64,000 bases of DNA from Wolfiporia cocos (lineage: Eukaryota; Basidiomycota; Agaricomycetes; Polyporales; Phaeolaceae): contig JACCLO010000021.1 of NCBI GenBank assembly GCA_029448655.1, positions 269,041-333,040 of the forward strand, read 5' to 3'. Both the position numbers and the translations under genes were made by a program. Under the pieces are notes generated by a model. It made no database searches and had not been told where the DNA came from. It saw nothing but the letters and a program-made list of their open reading frames with translations. Below, one piece after another: positions 1-11,794 of this stretch (the stretch's first letter is position 1; the number at the start of each line of letters is the position of its first letter).

Positions 1-1021
1 GGAAGCTGGAGGCATATTGATAGTCAGAAACGTGGGACGTTAGGAGTTACAGAACGGTGATAATGTGATGGATCGTTGGACCAAGCGTCTTAATTCTGCA
101 AGCCCGGCTGGCGGGCGTGTGCAGCCTCAAGGCACCGCATGTATGCGCAGATGGCCGCGTTCACAGCCAGAGTCATGTTGGCCCGATTTGTCAAGCGAGT
201 CACGCGAATCAAAAATGGCGGGATCGCCTAGAGAACTATCGGCCGCTGGCGTTCGGCAAGCACTGCCCGCATGTCTAACAATGGCAAATCCCGCCACACT
301 AGTCCCGATTGGGTCAATAAAACGTTGTGTCGCCGTGCCCATCCACAAATCCTCATTGGGCTCGATCTGTAGTTTTGTTCGTGCACAGCAGAACAGGCGA
401 GCGAACGACTGTGCATTAGAAAGCATCGTGAATCCTCCGGGTTTCGTGCAGCACCGCTCGATGTGAGGTCAGATGCAGCATAGTTTTCTACGCCAAGAGC
501 GCGCTGGTAGGCGCTGACACCGACATGCGGGAGTATTTGATAGTTGGGCGTTGGTGAGTATTACGCAGAGTCAGAAAGGGTCGAATAGGCTTGGACGCTC
601 TGATGACTACGATGAACGAATCCCGGTGCGGAGTTTTCGAGAGTGTACACCCAAGCGAACGACTTCCTTTAGACAGACGAAGTTGCTAGTAACCGTGCCT
701 CCTCCGTTCGTCCCGGCCGGCCGAGCGCGTACCGGACCCACGAGATCAAACAACGGACACGCATGAAAGTGTAGACTGTGCTCTTACCGTGGATGACATT
801 GCAGCATTCATAGCGTCGTAGGTTCTCTTGGGCAATCACGCAATACATGATATTGAGGTGGTAGCGCAGAGCGCTACGGGATCAGTATCATGCTCACAGA
901 CCAGGTCCAGGACTGATGCAGCAGCTCTCTTGTTCCTAGAAGGGAAGAGCGCAGTGCTTCAATACAATATGCTGGCGCACGGAGGCACGCTCATCGTGTT
1001 GTGTATTTGGGAACGTGCATG
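1..1021. other. Left-edge stretch with no supported gene
   Basis: Several overlapping open frames exist on both strands, but none shows a recognisable domain, a convincing chain of splice sites or a coding-like residue pattern. It may hold the 3' flank of the LYR-motif gene that ends at 1022. Confidence 0.4.
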
Positions 1022-2407
1022 TCACTGGTTGCGTTCGGGCCCCGATGAAGGATTGCGTGGCTCGTCCACTTTCGACGATTCCTCCGTGTTGGAGCTCCTA
1101 CGTTCGTTTTCAGCGCGGATTTTTTGCAGCATCCTGTCCAGCCTCTCCTTATCCTCCTTGCGCCCCATCTCCGCCTTCCACGCATTGGGATCCCTGAATT
1201 TGAAGCCAAGCGCCCTCTTGACCTGCGCGACGTACCCCACCTCGCTGACGCTTCTAGAGATCTGGTCCATGCGCCTCTCCCGCTCGGTCATCGTCGCCCA
1301 TACGTGCGCCGTAGGACCCTGCATCTTCCTGTGTACCGCCCGCTTGGTTATGATCCCGTGCCGCTCCCGCTCGAGTTCGCGCGTTTTGTTCGCGATCTTT
1401 TCCCTTCTTGCGTTCTTGATCTGCACGAGCATTTCAGGAGGGTATGGCATTGTGAGGCGCGCTTCGTCGCGCCTGAACGTTTCCAGGATCTCCGTCAATC
1501 GGACGTTGATGGCTTCGACTGCAACGATCTCAGGTGTGAACTCATAATGTCAAATTCGTATAATTTGAATAGTTACCCCAATCTGAATAATGCTCTAAGA
1601 ACTCGCTCTTGAAGTGGACACGTTCTCGTCGGGCAATCGATCCGAGCCGTCGCTCGAACTCGCGTTCCTTCACGAGGTCATCCTTTAGTTTATTAAGTTC
1701 CAGAAACTCGGTCATGCGCTTCTCCCTTCGTTTGCGGCGCGAGTGTATGAGTCCCGCAATGTGGAGTGGTAGCGGCCTCATCTGTGGCAATGGCCCATTA
1801 TAGAGCGTTGGGCGAAGGTAAGAGCCAGTGAGAATAGGGCGGGTAGCCAGCTTCCTCTGCCATTCCTGGTTTTTTTAGAACCCTATCCAAGCGATGCTAT
1901 TGAAGCAGCTTACAAACGCCTCTATGAGCATCTCCTTCATCTTTTGCTTCTTCTCTTTGGCAATGAGCATTTGGCTGTACCTCTGCAGAACGGCTTGCTT
2001 GTGCGCGTCGCCTTTCTTGGCTGCCACAAAGAACTCTAGCCACTGTGTTCGACATACCATGAGCCTACCTCGGGCGCTGCAGGCAGATTATGGACTTACT
2101 CTGTGATACCGCACCAGTGTATCTCTTATATCTATCGCTTTGCGCATTGATTTTTCACGCCGGAACATCACCTGGATTCTCCAGCTGACTTGAAGCCCTA
2201 TAAGCCACGGACCGTACCGCGACACAGTGTATCATACCGTATCCTTTCTGTTTGGGCATTTCTTAATAGACCTCTGTAAAGCGTCCATAGAGTCGGGATG
2301 CGGTGCGCCAAGAGGTCAAAAACGGAGGTGCGGAGTCGGGTGGGCTTGAGCGACGAGACCAAAGCGGAGATGCGCGCACGGTGCGCGAGCGATTTTGGGA
2401 TCGGCAT
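1022..2407 (-). CDS. LYR-motif mitochondrial protein (Cup1/RRG1-like)
   Basis: Five exons join in phase: 2407-2238, 2184-2100, 2042-1914, 1865-1577 and 1518-1022, with GT-AG introns of about 50-60 bases, giving 389 residues. The N-terminus carries LYRGLLRN (LYR at residues 43-45) followed by a basic helical stretch, the signature of the LYR/complex-1 superfamily. Such proteins act in mitochondria with the acyl carrier protein on Fe-S proteins, respiratory complexes or mitoribosomes. Length and layout (short LYR domain, then a long basic, Glu/Arg-rich C-terminal half) recall fungal Cup1/RRG1-type proteins rather than the roughly 100-residue LYRM subunits. The C-terminal half, rich in KREK/RER-type helices, could suit RNA or ribosome binding. 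The exon chain and LYR motif are seen; mitochondrial location and the Cup1 assignment are inferred. A mitoribosomal protein is the main alternative. Confidence 0.82.
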
Positions 2408-2984
2408 TTGGACTAAATCTGTTCAGAAGTGCACAGTATATGTCACAATACTTTCGACAGCTGAGTCTATGAGGTCAAGCTAGAGCGGTAGATGAATCCG
2501 ACGCTGGAAGTAATTTGGAGAAGCCTCTAGCGGGGTTCACAAACTAACACGGGGCGCAAATCGCTCAATCTGTGAAAGACACTATGCACAGTGCTATCAG
2601 CTACCAGCCAAGAGCAAGAGCACGCAACAAAAAGTCAGCGTGATAGTAGATAGGTGAGCCATCTCGGAGCGCTCGCAGGATCGGAGGCAAGCGCGACGGG
2701 AAGCGCCTGTGCTTGGTGCCACTAGCTATAGAGCACACTTTCATACGTCTTAAGAGTATATCTGGCTGATTACACTACTCAAATCAAGATGACATGGTGG
2801 ATTTCCAAAAGGATATCATGGCCAAAACAGCTTGATCATAACCAAGATACTGTCGCTAAATGCTAGTCAAACGTGTGGTTGATATATATTTACTCCGCAG
2901 CATAAATGCAAGACAATCAGTCATTGCGCCTGCTGTCAGGTTTCGTGAACAATCGCATGATACTTTATATGATCTTCACTCACT
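2408..2984. other. Intergenic stretch
   Basis: Upstream flank of the LYR-motif gene, which starts at 2407 on the minus strand. I see no gene, RNA or clear repeat; it probably contains that gene's promoter. Confidence 0.5.
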
Positions 2985-3593
2985 TCATGCGTCATTACGA
3001 ACGTTCTTCTTGGCCGTTTCGGACTTTACCCATCGAGGCTCCCGCTTCTTCGATGCTACGTTTAGCACATACCCTTTCAAACGAGGATGAAGGTATCCCA
3101 GCTCAGTTTTCACCCACACTTCCGCAGTCGTATACATCCACAGCTGAGGGTGATTTCCGCACATGTGCAGGTATAGGTCCTCTGGCATCGGGCCAATCAA
3201 CTTGCGACTCGGACGAAGTAGTTTCGCGGAGCTCTCGGATGCGAACCAGTATGTATATTCGCCGTCGAGCCCGTATATTTTGCAACTGTGGCGAAGCTGA
3301 TCGGAGCTTCCCGGCGGCCTTCGAGGGGCAGACGCAGCGAGCTTGCCCTTCCTTTGGGTCGCGAGTTTTGTGAGGAGACGCGTGAGGCGCGAATACTCGT
3401 GTATCACCCTGAGCACGACGAGAGTAGCGCAAACGATCAAGACGATTTTCACGGAGGAGTCCAATGCTACACTGAACAAATGATCATCGGACCGGGACGT
3501 CAAATCACGATGAACTCGCCATGGTTGAGGTTGAGTTCTGGTTCTCGAGGAGAAGGGTGGAAATACTGGTGAATCCCATGGACAATCCCCCAT
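2985..3593 (-). CDS. Hypothetical single-pass membrane protein
   Basis: An uninterrupted 202-codon frame from an ATG at 3593. It holds one likely membrane helix near residues 47-65 (SVKIVLIVCATLVVLRV core) followed by a basic, then mixed, C-terminal region. I do not recognise the family. A second minus-strand hydrophobic frame (3721-3500) overlaps its 5' end, so the true start could lie upstream with an intron I have not resolved. The antisense strand carries fairly long frames too, so this may be a chance ORF. Confidence 0.35.
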   Translation of the reverse strand: MGDCPWDSPVFPPFSSRTRTQPQPWRVHRDLTSRSDDHLFSVALDSSVKIVLIVCATLVVLRVIHEYSRLTRLLTKLATQRKGKLAASAPRRPPGSSDQLRHSCKIYGLDGEYTYWFASESSAKLLRPSRKLIGPMPEDLYLHMCGNHPQLWMYTTAEVWVKTELGYLHPRLKGYVLNVASKKREPRWVKSETAKKNVRNDA

Positions 3594-4255
3594 ACATTTC
3601 GGCGCAGATTGACTAGCAAGTTGATATTGTGGACATAGTAGCGGAGCTCTGATAGTAACACTGTGACTGTCAATATCCTATACAGGAGCAGTAGAGTGAC
3701 CCACATTCCATTAGGGAGCAAACGATGAGGTTCAAACGGCCCTTAGAAATGGCTTTGTTGGCGGCCGAACCCGTTCGCTTATGTGGCACGCATTGCCATC
3801 CTTCGCGATCTAGACGCCGCTAGCCAACTACTACGACAGCCTGGCCGCTTGATTGCGTCGCGCCGCCAGTAAATTGAGGCCGAGTAATCGCAAGTGCAAC
3901 ATAATCGTGTGGGTCCAGTACGGTTGTGACAGTAGGCTCTGAGCCAATGAACTTATAATTGAGATCTCGACCCTCGCTGTTGGCCTGAAGCTCTTGGACA
4001 TGACTACTACCTGCCGGTGACTCTTCCGAATTGCTGCCCTAAGGTTCTGAGTCTATGTCGGAGCTTTGAGCCAAAACACCGAGCAAGCAAGCCTTGGGGC
4101 CACTGGCGCTCATAGTATCGTCGATCATTTTGTGTCATCCCTCGATCAGCGGCGTTCATGGTCGTTCATGGTCACTGCAGCCTTCAATTCGCCCGTTGGC
4201 CGATAAGTCGCCGCGTACAGCACAATATAACAACCCACGACTTGAACAGTACAAG
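3594..4255. other. Intergenic stretch before PAAF1
   Basis: No supported gene. A plus-strand frame running from 4094 into PAAF1 is in phase with it, but the added residues look non-homologous and I treat them as 5' leader. Confidence 0.45.
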
Positions 4256-6040
4256 ATGAACGTCACTCACGATGACCCTATCATTCTCCCCGTTGCCACC
4301 ATCCAACACGACTTTCTCTCCGTCGTGTCTGACGTTCGTGACGGTCTTGTTCCCGAGGACAAGTTCTGGCTTTCGTGCTACAAGGATGGCGAGCCGTCCG
4401 TGCATGCGAAGGTGGTAGCCACTCTCGATGACGTCGACCGTGATCTAGTCCGATTTGAAGGTGTTGATGGCGTTGTCCTAACTTGTGATGGGGAGGTAAG
4501 CTTGATTTTCACAAGAGATTGTTGCGTTTTATGTGTGTTTTCTGGTCAGTCATCAGCGACTCTAATTGTAACATTCCCGTGTCAGCGATCGAACAAATCT
4601 CCTTGCATCTGAGAAGATAGAATATCTCATCGCAGCAGACATTACGGCTGGCTTTGCTGCGCTCAGAACTTGCAATCTGCGTATTGATCTGAGCCATAAC
4701 AGCTGCATGATGGGATGAACAAGATTCTATCACTAGTGCACTCAGTGCACTTAGCATGCTCAGCGTAACAGCGGCCTCCGTTTTTCCTACCGCATCGTGA
4801 GATAATCATTTGTCTGAAGTGAATAACTTTCTTTGCAGAACTCGTATTCCGCAACATGCTCTGCGCTGCACATCCCTGCGACTAGGTTGGCCACTCCGAT
4901 AAAAGCGTTTGCGGAGCCTGCATTGCCGGAGCCTCGCCGAGTACGTAAACCACACTCCTGTATTTGTGCAGCCTGCTGAGCATGGTCTGACAGTCTCGCA
5001 AGATCACGTCCTTCGATGTGGCACCAGACGGTTCACAGTTTGCGACAGGCCATTACGATGGGCACGTCTATATTCGCTCTACACTATCCGAATCCGTGCC
5101 AGTCATCACATCCCGCCCTCATCTGAGCACCGTTACCTCGCTGCAATTCTTCCCGTCTTCTCGCGTCCTATTAACAGCAGGCTCCGACTTCGCCCTGACG
5201 ATCCTGTCCGCCGAGCTCTCGAGTACATCCTCGCCGGCTGCTCCTACGTCTCCTTCTCCCGTCCGCACCCTCCGTGGACACTCTCGCGGCGTGACGTCCA
5301 CGGCCATCATCTCGCGCGGACGTAACGTCCTCTCAGCCTCTAAAGACGGAACCGTACGCCTCTGGGATGTGCCTTCTGGTGAGCAAATCCGTATGCTCAC
5401 TACAGGCGACGGCTCCTTCACCGCAGTCAACGCGCTGAGCGTCGACGCTGGTACCGTCACCGTCAGTGCGCCCGCTGCGGACCCGGCCGGCACGTCCGCC
5501 GCGTCCGCCCCCGACGCGGACATCGACCCGCGGGAGGTCGATACCGCGGACAAGCTCGCGTTCTGCGCGCTCCAGAGCGGCGCATTCGAGGTGCTCGACC
5601 TGCGCGCCAAGCGCTCGATATACCGGTCAGGCACGGGCACGGGCACGCCGCTGCAGGCAATCGCGTACGCACCCGCGCACGGACTGCTCGCGACGGGCTC
5701 GGCGCGCGGCGTCGTTGAGGTGTACGACACGCGCTCGCTCGCGCGCCCGCAGACGGCGTTCCGGCGGAACACAGCAGCGATCGAGGACCTCGCGTTTGTC
5801 GCTCTGCAGCCGGACGACTTCGCGTCCCCCTCTTCGGGTGCGGAGGCGGGGGTAGGGCTCGCGATCGCGACAGAAGATGGGCTGCCGTATGTTGCGGACG
5901 TGCGCCCGAGCGGGCCGAACGTACGGGCGGAGCTGGTGGGGCAGGACTGCGACCCTGTGCATGCGGTGCGGGTGGTGCAGGGGTTGTATGTATGGACCAC
6001 GGCGGACGACGGGGTTGTGAGGCAGTATCGCATGCGGTGA
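4256..6040 (+). CDS. PAAF1: Proteasomal ATPase-associated factor 1 / Rpn14 WD40 chaperone
   Basis: Exons 4256-4495, 4839-4940 and 4994-6040 join in phase 0 to give 462 residues. This family binds the C-terminal parts of 19S base ATPases (Rpt6 in yeast) and assists assembly of the proteasome regulatory particle in the cytosol. The N-terminal part contains the family's FWLSC block. The long last exon holds WD40 blades with ATGHYDGHVYI, GRNVLSASKDGTVRLWD and a terminal GQDCDPVHAV...DGVVRQYRM, which closely follow the end of human PAAF1. The ATG at 4256 was chosen because the family begins there; an in-phase ATG at 4094 exists. The first intron (343 bases) is long for this window and carries a short open frame that cannot be spliced in phase. 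Family identity is firm; the exact Rpt partner is inferred. Confidence 0.93.
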
Positions 6041-6935
6041 ATAGCGACACTTGTGAGTCGGGAAGCAGCATCTATGACTGTATGATTACACGAAAAGTGT
6101 GAAGACAATATGGTTTTAGCATGATGCAGAAGCGTCAGTAGCTTGCGATTGCGATATCCGCTACCTCATGGAGTTCCGGGTAAGTGTTGGGGAACAAGAG
6201 AGCTGTCGGACAAGCAATCAAATGGTGGTGGCACTGTTTTGCCTTTATATTCATCCTATCCAGTGAAACTTCGATGTGAGCCCAATCTCTCGTTTCTGCT
6301 TGCATTTGTACGCTATTCATCAGTCATCATTATGGTTGTCTCCGCATCGCTTTATTCTGCACAGCGGGGCGTTGTATGCTTATCGCCGACACAGAGATAA
6401 TACAACGCGCGCAACGTTGAATTCCAGTCGAAGTAGGTATAGCGAGTTCATGCTCCGCTTGGAACTCACTTGTTTCATCGTGCAGGATTTGAATATTTGT
6501 ACAAAATGAACGGCATAGTAGTGGTGCGATAGCAAAGGGAGAACGACGACGATACGTCTGTAACGCGTTCCTTGAACTTGGTCGCCTAACACTTCTTTAC
6601 TGTCATGTTATATGGCTTCTCGATCTTTAAACCCAATGTGAGGCTGCATGCTAAGTCCCGGACTACAGTTGTTTAGCGTGAACACCACATTTAGACCCGA
6701 TAGAGTATTACATTTTTGCTCAATCCCTACGCGAGAGCGATCCAACTGTTCACTCAAACTGTTTGCACGAGGGCATACAAGTGCAGCACGACATGGAAGC
6801 CACAAATCATTAATCATTGCCGATGTCATATGACATGCCACAATAACTTCACCTGCCACAACTATACCAGCGCCTACTGGTACAACAAGCGCGCAGCTAC
6901 GACTTCCTCCGAACTCTTACCTTCGTGTCGACAAT
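6041..6935. other. Intergenic stretch
   Basis: About 0.9 kb between PAAF1 and the next gene. It is AT-richer than the flanking genes and shows no RNA gene, repeat or coding frame I can support. Confidence 0.5.
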
Positions 6936-7463
6936 ATGGACGCGACAACAGTGACGACGATAACTTCATCAACGACGGTCCTGACGAGCATTGCGACAGC
7001 CCCGCCTATCGAGTCGCTGCCCGCCACGAGCCCTCCGATTGTCCACATCCTCCGCATCTTGACTTCCGCCACATCTGCTCTGTTTTCCCTGCTCACGCGC
7101 ATCATTGCAAACATCGCACATCTTGCCGTCGCGACGCCCATCTCCACTATAGTATCCGCGCTCTATACCCCTGTTGCTTATCTGCTCGCACCTTTGACGC
7201 TGTTCCTGAGTGTACTCTTTGATGTATGCGTGCGGACCCCCAATGCGCTTGTTGCCGCGATTCTGGATGGGATTTACCCGCTATATGCGTTCGTAGGAGC
7301 GAGCTGTATATGCGCGGGCTGCATCGGTCTTGCGGCGCGGCTATCCGTCAAAGCGATACGAGCTGTTCTGCTGCCCGGCAAGGAGGCGCCCGGTCCAGCT
7401 CCGGTCGCAACTAGACCGCGGAAACGCGCGTCAGTCAAGGAGGAAGAGAAGACAGGGATCTGA
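6936..7463 (+). CDS. Small multi-pass membrane protein, unknown family
   Basis: Intronless 175-codon frame from an ATG in a favourable context. A Thr/Ser-rich N-terminus of about 30 residues precedes two or three hydrophobic segments (roughly residues 35-60, 65-100 and 110-140). The C-terminal tail is basic, contains PRKRAS and ends in an acidic-basic patch (KEEEK). The pattern is that of an ER or nuclear-envelope protein with a cytosolic basic tail, but I do not recognise a family and assign no function. A long antisense frame is lower in quality. Confidence 0.58.
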   Translation: MDATTVTTITSSTTVLTSIATAPPIESLPATSPPIVHILRILTSATSALFSLLTRIIANIAHLAVATPISTIVSALYTPVAYLLAPLTLFLSVLFDVCVRTPNALVAAILDGIYPLYAFVGASCICAGCIGLAARLSVKAIRAVLLPGKEAPGPAPVATRPRKRASVKEEEKTGI

Positions 7464-8839
7464 TATGCGCACTGGCTTGGACTGCGATGCACCGTATAAT
7501 CTATACACGCCATCTGTGAGTGAAACCATCTGCAGACTGAGTCATATAATGTCGATGCGCCCAAAAATCTGACATTGCCGTCGCAGTTTCAAAATGTTCA
7601 CCCCAACCCACCGCCCTGGGATTGATGCCTTGCGTTGTAGACGTCCTCGCAAAGTCACGTATACCGCAGGCTCGGCAAGACTAGACGGCATACCACTAGG
7701 GTCCGCTGCTCGACGCGCTTTATGCATCCGGCCGTCCATGCGCAACAGCTTCTTTTCCTTCACAAGACCTTGACCTATTCTTAGCCTCCCTAGAATGCAC
7801 GGTGATTCCTCATAGAACAGGACACGATCAGCTCATCATACTTTTGACACTTCTCCCCCCTGCCGCTGCCACCCGTCATGATGTCAGTACTATGCTGACG
7901 GCATCCTGCGAACACATGATATGCAAAACCAATGCTCATCGCAGAGATAGTTTGGAGATAAACATGTCCGGAGGGTGACTCGAAGACGACGTTCAGCGAC
8001 CTTGGATTCATGTATACGATCGTGATCATAGTGCTAATCGACCACTCAATCCAAGACATACTGCGGTCCAACGTTCGATATCCATTGGCTGAGATTGGTT
8101 GGAAGAAATACACCGACAAGTAGGCTAACCTCAAGTATTGGACACATTCATTGACGGTTGACGCAATTGACAGGTTGTTACAAAGACCCGTCCATGCGTT
8201 TTGCTGATCAACTTTAGCCTGAAAGATTTTTCGTTAGTGACTCGATTTGGATTTGAGAGTCCAAGGAACGGCACTGAGCCCACAGTGTGGCAAGAGGACG
8301 CCGACTGACGTGTTTGCGGCTCGTAACTCTGTCTCAAAGGGGACTCTTGCGCGTTGCAACCGCCGTCAGATGTTGTTCACAAGCATTACGCCGCATCAGG
8401 GAGAAGGTCCTCGTGAGCATACAATTGTGGTCGGCCGAGAGATGCCGAGGGTACCTGAGTTGGAGATGCGTTCTGCCGTCTTCTGTCTGAAAAACGTTTA
8501 TCACGGTGCGGGCATCCTCCGATCAGGAGGCCCGCAAAGGGACCGCGCCTTGCATTGAGATCACTAGTCACTGGAGGCAGGCCGCAACGTGCGGAGCAGT
8601 TGCGCAGAGCAACCCATTCAGGTGAGTAGTCTTCACGAAACGCCTTTCGCCAGCGATGAGGCTGTGCTCCGCCAATTTCACAATGGCAAGTGGCAAGGTC
8701 CGGACCCACTGGCCCTGGTGATGGATGGCGCCAGTGGGCGTGCGGGGAATGATGCGGGGCAGATTGCGGGGGTGGGCGTCTGTTCGCTATTTATGCCTCC
8801 GATGGGCATGTCGCCACTTCAGCTCGCTCTCCCTCCACC
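7464..8839. other. Intergenic stretch before the JEN-type transporter
   Basis: Frames of 70-115 codons occur on both strands (for example 8134-7790 minus and 8589-9011 plus) but none has domain or splice support. The last few hundred bases should hold the transporter promoter; no specific operator was recognised. Confidence 0.45.
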
Positions 8840-11306
8840 ATGGCGTCCCAGTTTGCGCGCAATGTGCTTGCGGGTCTCGTCCCTCGTCGCGAGCAGTCGG
8901 TCGGCCGCAAGACGCTGTGGACTTCAGTGGCGAGCCTCACATGGGTGCAGTGGGGCCACTTCTGGTGTGGGTGAGTCTGACGCTGCGTCTCGCTGTCGCT
9001 GTCCGCGCTGATCACTGTTCCGTATTAGGTGGATCGCATGGATCTGTGATTCCTACGACTTTTTCAGCGTGTCTTTGAGCGTCACGAACCTGGAGGCACA
9101 GTTCAACAAGAGCGCCAACACGATCGTGCGCATATACTCAGCCTCCGAGGCTTGTTGCATCACTCTGACTCATTTTTGCAGACCACAGCTATCACGTTAA
9201 CGCTGTTGTTCCGACCACTTGGTGCAGTGAGTACTTCTTAGAGACATTGTATGCGCCTACTAGAGGGCCACAACCGCGAGTTCGATGCGGCACGCCGTGT
9301 TCACGGTGTTAATTTGTGTTCCGCAATCCGTGCTTGACGGGCCTAACCCTTTGCGTCATGGTGCTGATAGTGTTCATGATTGGGGCACATCAACCTGCGC
9401 CCGAGGCTACCTTTACTTTCGTTCTGGAAAGATGATTCCGAGAGCAACGAAAATACTGACAGTGGCTGTCACAGGCTATATTCGGCATCCTATCTGATCG
9501 GTATGGCCGCAAGTGGCCACTCGTCGCCAACCTGCTCATCGCTGCCGCCTTCGAGCTCGGCTCGGGATTCGTGCAAACCTTCCCCCAGTTCCTCGCCGTC
9601 CGCTCACTCTTCGGTGTGGCTATGGGCGGCATCTGGGGCTTGGCGTCCTCTACTGCACTCGAGAATCTGCCCGTGGAGACGCGTGGACTCGCTAGTGGCT
9701 TCCTGCAGGAGGGGTACGCCGTGGGCTACTTGATTGCTGCCGTGGTCAATTTGACGCTTGTCCCGGAGACGAGTTCGGGCTGGCGCGGGCTGTTCTGGCT
9801 CGGAGCTGGCTTGTCGGTGTTATCCGCCGCATTCAGGGCGGTGCTTCCCGAGAGTGAAGTTTTCGAGCGCGCAAAGGCAGTCGAACGTGCGGCCGGGCAT
9901 ACGACGAGGAACAAGACAAAAGTGTTCGTGCGGGAGACGAAGGAGATGTTGAAACGCCACTGGATACTCTGCTGCTATTCGGTGGTATTGATGACTGGTG
10001 AGTAGAGCCGAACAAACATGACCATTATCCGACTGCATGTCTCTCCAGGATTCAACTTCCTCTCGCACGGATCTCAAGTATGTAGATCTCATTCACCACC
10101 CTTTGTGATGTTAACTGGCGCACGCAGGATCTATACCCTACGTACCTTAAGACCACTAAGAACTTCGATAATCACGATGCTACTGTAGCGACAATTATCG
10201 GTAATTGCGTACGTAGTTTCCCCCTACCCCCTTGACTTATCGCTGACCACCGTGCAGGGTGCTATTGCGTACGTATGCCTCGAGGTTGCAGCTCCTTGTA
10301 TATCCTGACATCCTCTCGCAAACAGAGGAGGCACGGTTGCTGGCTGGCTAAGTCAGTACATGGGGCGTCGACTCACCATCATGTACGTTTGTCCCGATAA
10401 GCCTGGTTTGACGATGGCTCATTGCGTCCTGCCAGCCTGTTTGTGGTGATCGTCGGAGGTACGCTCCTCGCCATGTCATTGAATGCCATCTGACGCGAGG
10501 CTCGCATAGCCTTCATTCCCCTGTGGATCCTCCCATCCTCATTCGGCGCGCTGTCTGCAGGCGCGTTCTGCCTGCAATTCGGCGTGCAGGGCGCGTGGGG
10601 AGTGGTTAGTCGAGTGCCGCCTGAGCCGACATTTCTGCGAGCTAATATGACTAAACACATGACGCAGATTCCGATCCAACTAGCGGAAATGTCGCCGCCT
10701 GCCTTCCGCGCTACGTTCCCTGGAGTGGCGTATCAGCTTGGCAACGTGGGTGTGAACCAAGCTGGTCTCGTGAAACGCTCCACTGACGTGCGATACAGAT
10801 GGTGTCTTCTGCGTCTGCACAGATTGAAACTAGTGAGCACGCTCACTTCCCCTGCGTGGCGTCGGTTCTGAATGTTTCACGCGTGAATACAGCTGCGGGC
10901 GAACACCTTAAGACCACCATTGTCAAGGACGGGAAGCCAACTGTGGTCGCAAACTATGCGACAGTAAGCTGCTGCTCCATGTTATCTTGTTCGCGCTAAT
11001 GACAGTACTCTTCTCATTCTAGGTTCAGGGTATTCTCGTCGGTGTCGTGGCCGCATTTGTCGTCCTATGCACGATTGTCGCACCCGAGTGCGTCTTCCCT
11101 CACCCGTTTTCATCTACCGCTGAAACTCGCGTTGCAGGAACCACGGGTCACACTTCGAGAAGTACAAGACGGCCTTCGAAGAGGGTGCTGGACGCGACGA
11201 GGAGATGCCCGATGACGAAGAACCCGAGATGCGCGAAACGTCGGGACCGTCAACACGCCCGGCGAGCATGCGTGAGGACATTGAGAAGGAAGACATCAAG
11301 GTATAG
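8840..11306 (+). CDS. JEN-type monocarboxylate/H+ symporter (MFS)
   Basis: Fifteen exons join in phase to 502 residues: 8840-8970, 9029-9125, 9182-9226, 9475-9997, 10049-10077, 10128-10208, 10258-10268, 10326-10382, 10436-10458, 10510-10604, 10668-10745, 10799-10832, 10893-10963, 11023-11087 and 11138-11306. The JEN signature NXX[S/T]HX[S/T]QDXXXT is present as NFLSHGSQDLYPT (residues 268-280), and the MFS loop reads GILSDRYGRK. Proteins of this family import lactate, pyruvate or related short-chain acids with protons at the plasma membrane. An acidic C-terminal tail (EEMPDDEEPEM) follows the last helix. One exon is only 11 bases long and several are under 35. In yeasts JEN1 is repressed by glucose; nothing in the sequence tests that here. 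Family assignment is firm, substrate is inferred. Confidence 0.93.
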
Positions 11307-11794
11307 TAAGTAGGACATGAGTTACGACTGTTATGATACATACGAGACGACTACGCTTGTACTGCCTGTTGCTGGTTGTATACTACATTGACTTGTATGA
11401 AAATGCGTGATGTTTTTACCCAAAAACGCAAGGGCCTGGCTGGGAATTGAACCCGGGGCCTCCGCGCGTGCGGCGTTTAGTCAAGCGCGCGCGAATTCTC
11501 GCCCCAGCCCTCGGGCGCCTCCATCTGTTTGCTGCTGTTGTCATCAGGCGCCTATATACACACGCCCGCCACCATTATCAATGTGGCTTTACACGCGCGC
11601 CTTTGGCGCCTGTCTCATCTCTCGTAGCGCCCGCCCGCGCGCTAATATACACGCGCGTTGCACGCGCGCCAATCCCTGTTTGGCACTATTGTGCCTACAC
11701 GCTTGCCGTCCGCGCTCCCGCTCCCTTCCCCTCGACCTCCAGCTGGATTACGTAATGAGAAATCACGTGATATCCCTAAGAAGGAATCATATAA
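11307..11794. other. GC-rich non-genic stretch with CG-repeat palindromes
   Basis: Between the transporter stop and the tandem repeats lies DNA rich in alternating CG tracts (cgcgcg blocks near 11620-11670). It contains the tRNA-like relic at 11433-11510. The open frames here are low-complexity and not credible. Confidence 0.5.
11433..11510 (-). other. tRNA-like relic with an intact B box
   Basis: On the minus strand the 3' part reads GGTTCAATTCC, a perfect RNA polymerase III B box, set in a T-arm with one mismatch. The putative acceptor stem (GGGCTGG at 11510-11504 against CCAGGCC) pairs at six of seven positions. The D-arm and anticodon region are distorted by CG-rich sequence and no good A box is visible. 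A decayed tRNA gene or tRNA-derived SINE head fits better than a working tRNA. Confidence 0.4.

Noticed and set aside
828..1612. Plus-strand frames up to 239 codons
   Set aside because: Antisense to the last exons of the LYR-motif gene, whose five exons join in phase.
5119..6108. 329-codon minus-strand frame opposite PAAF1
   Set aside because: It lies antisense to a well-supported WD40 exon; its Ser/Arg/Ala-rich composition is what the opposite strand of GC-rich coding DNA gives.
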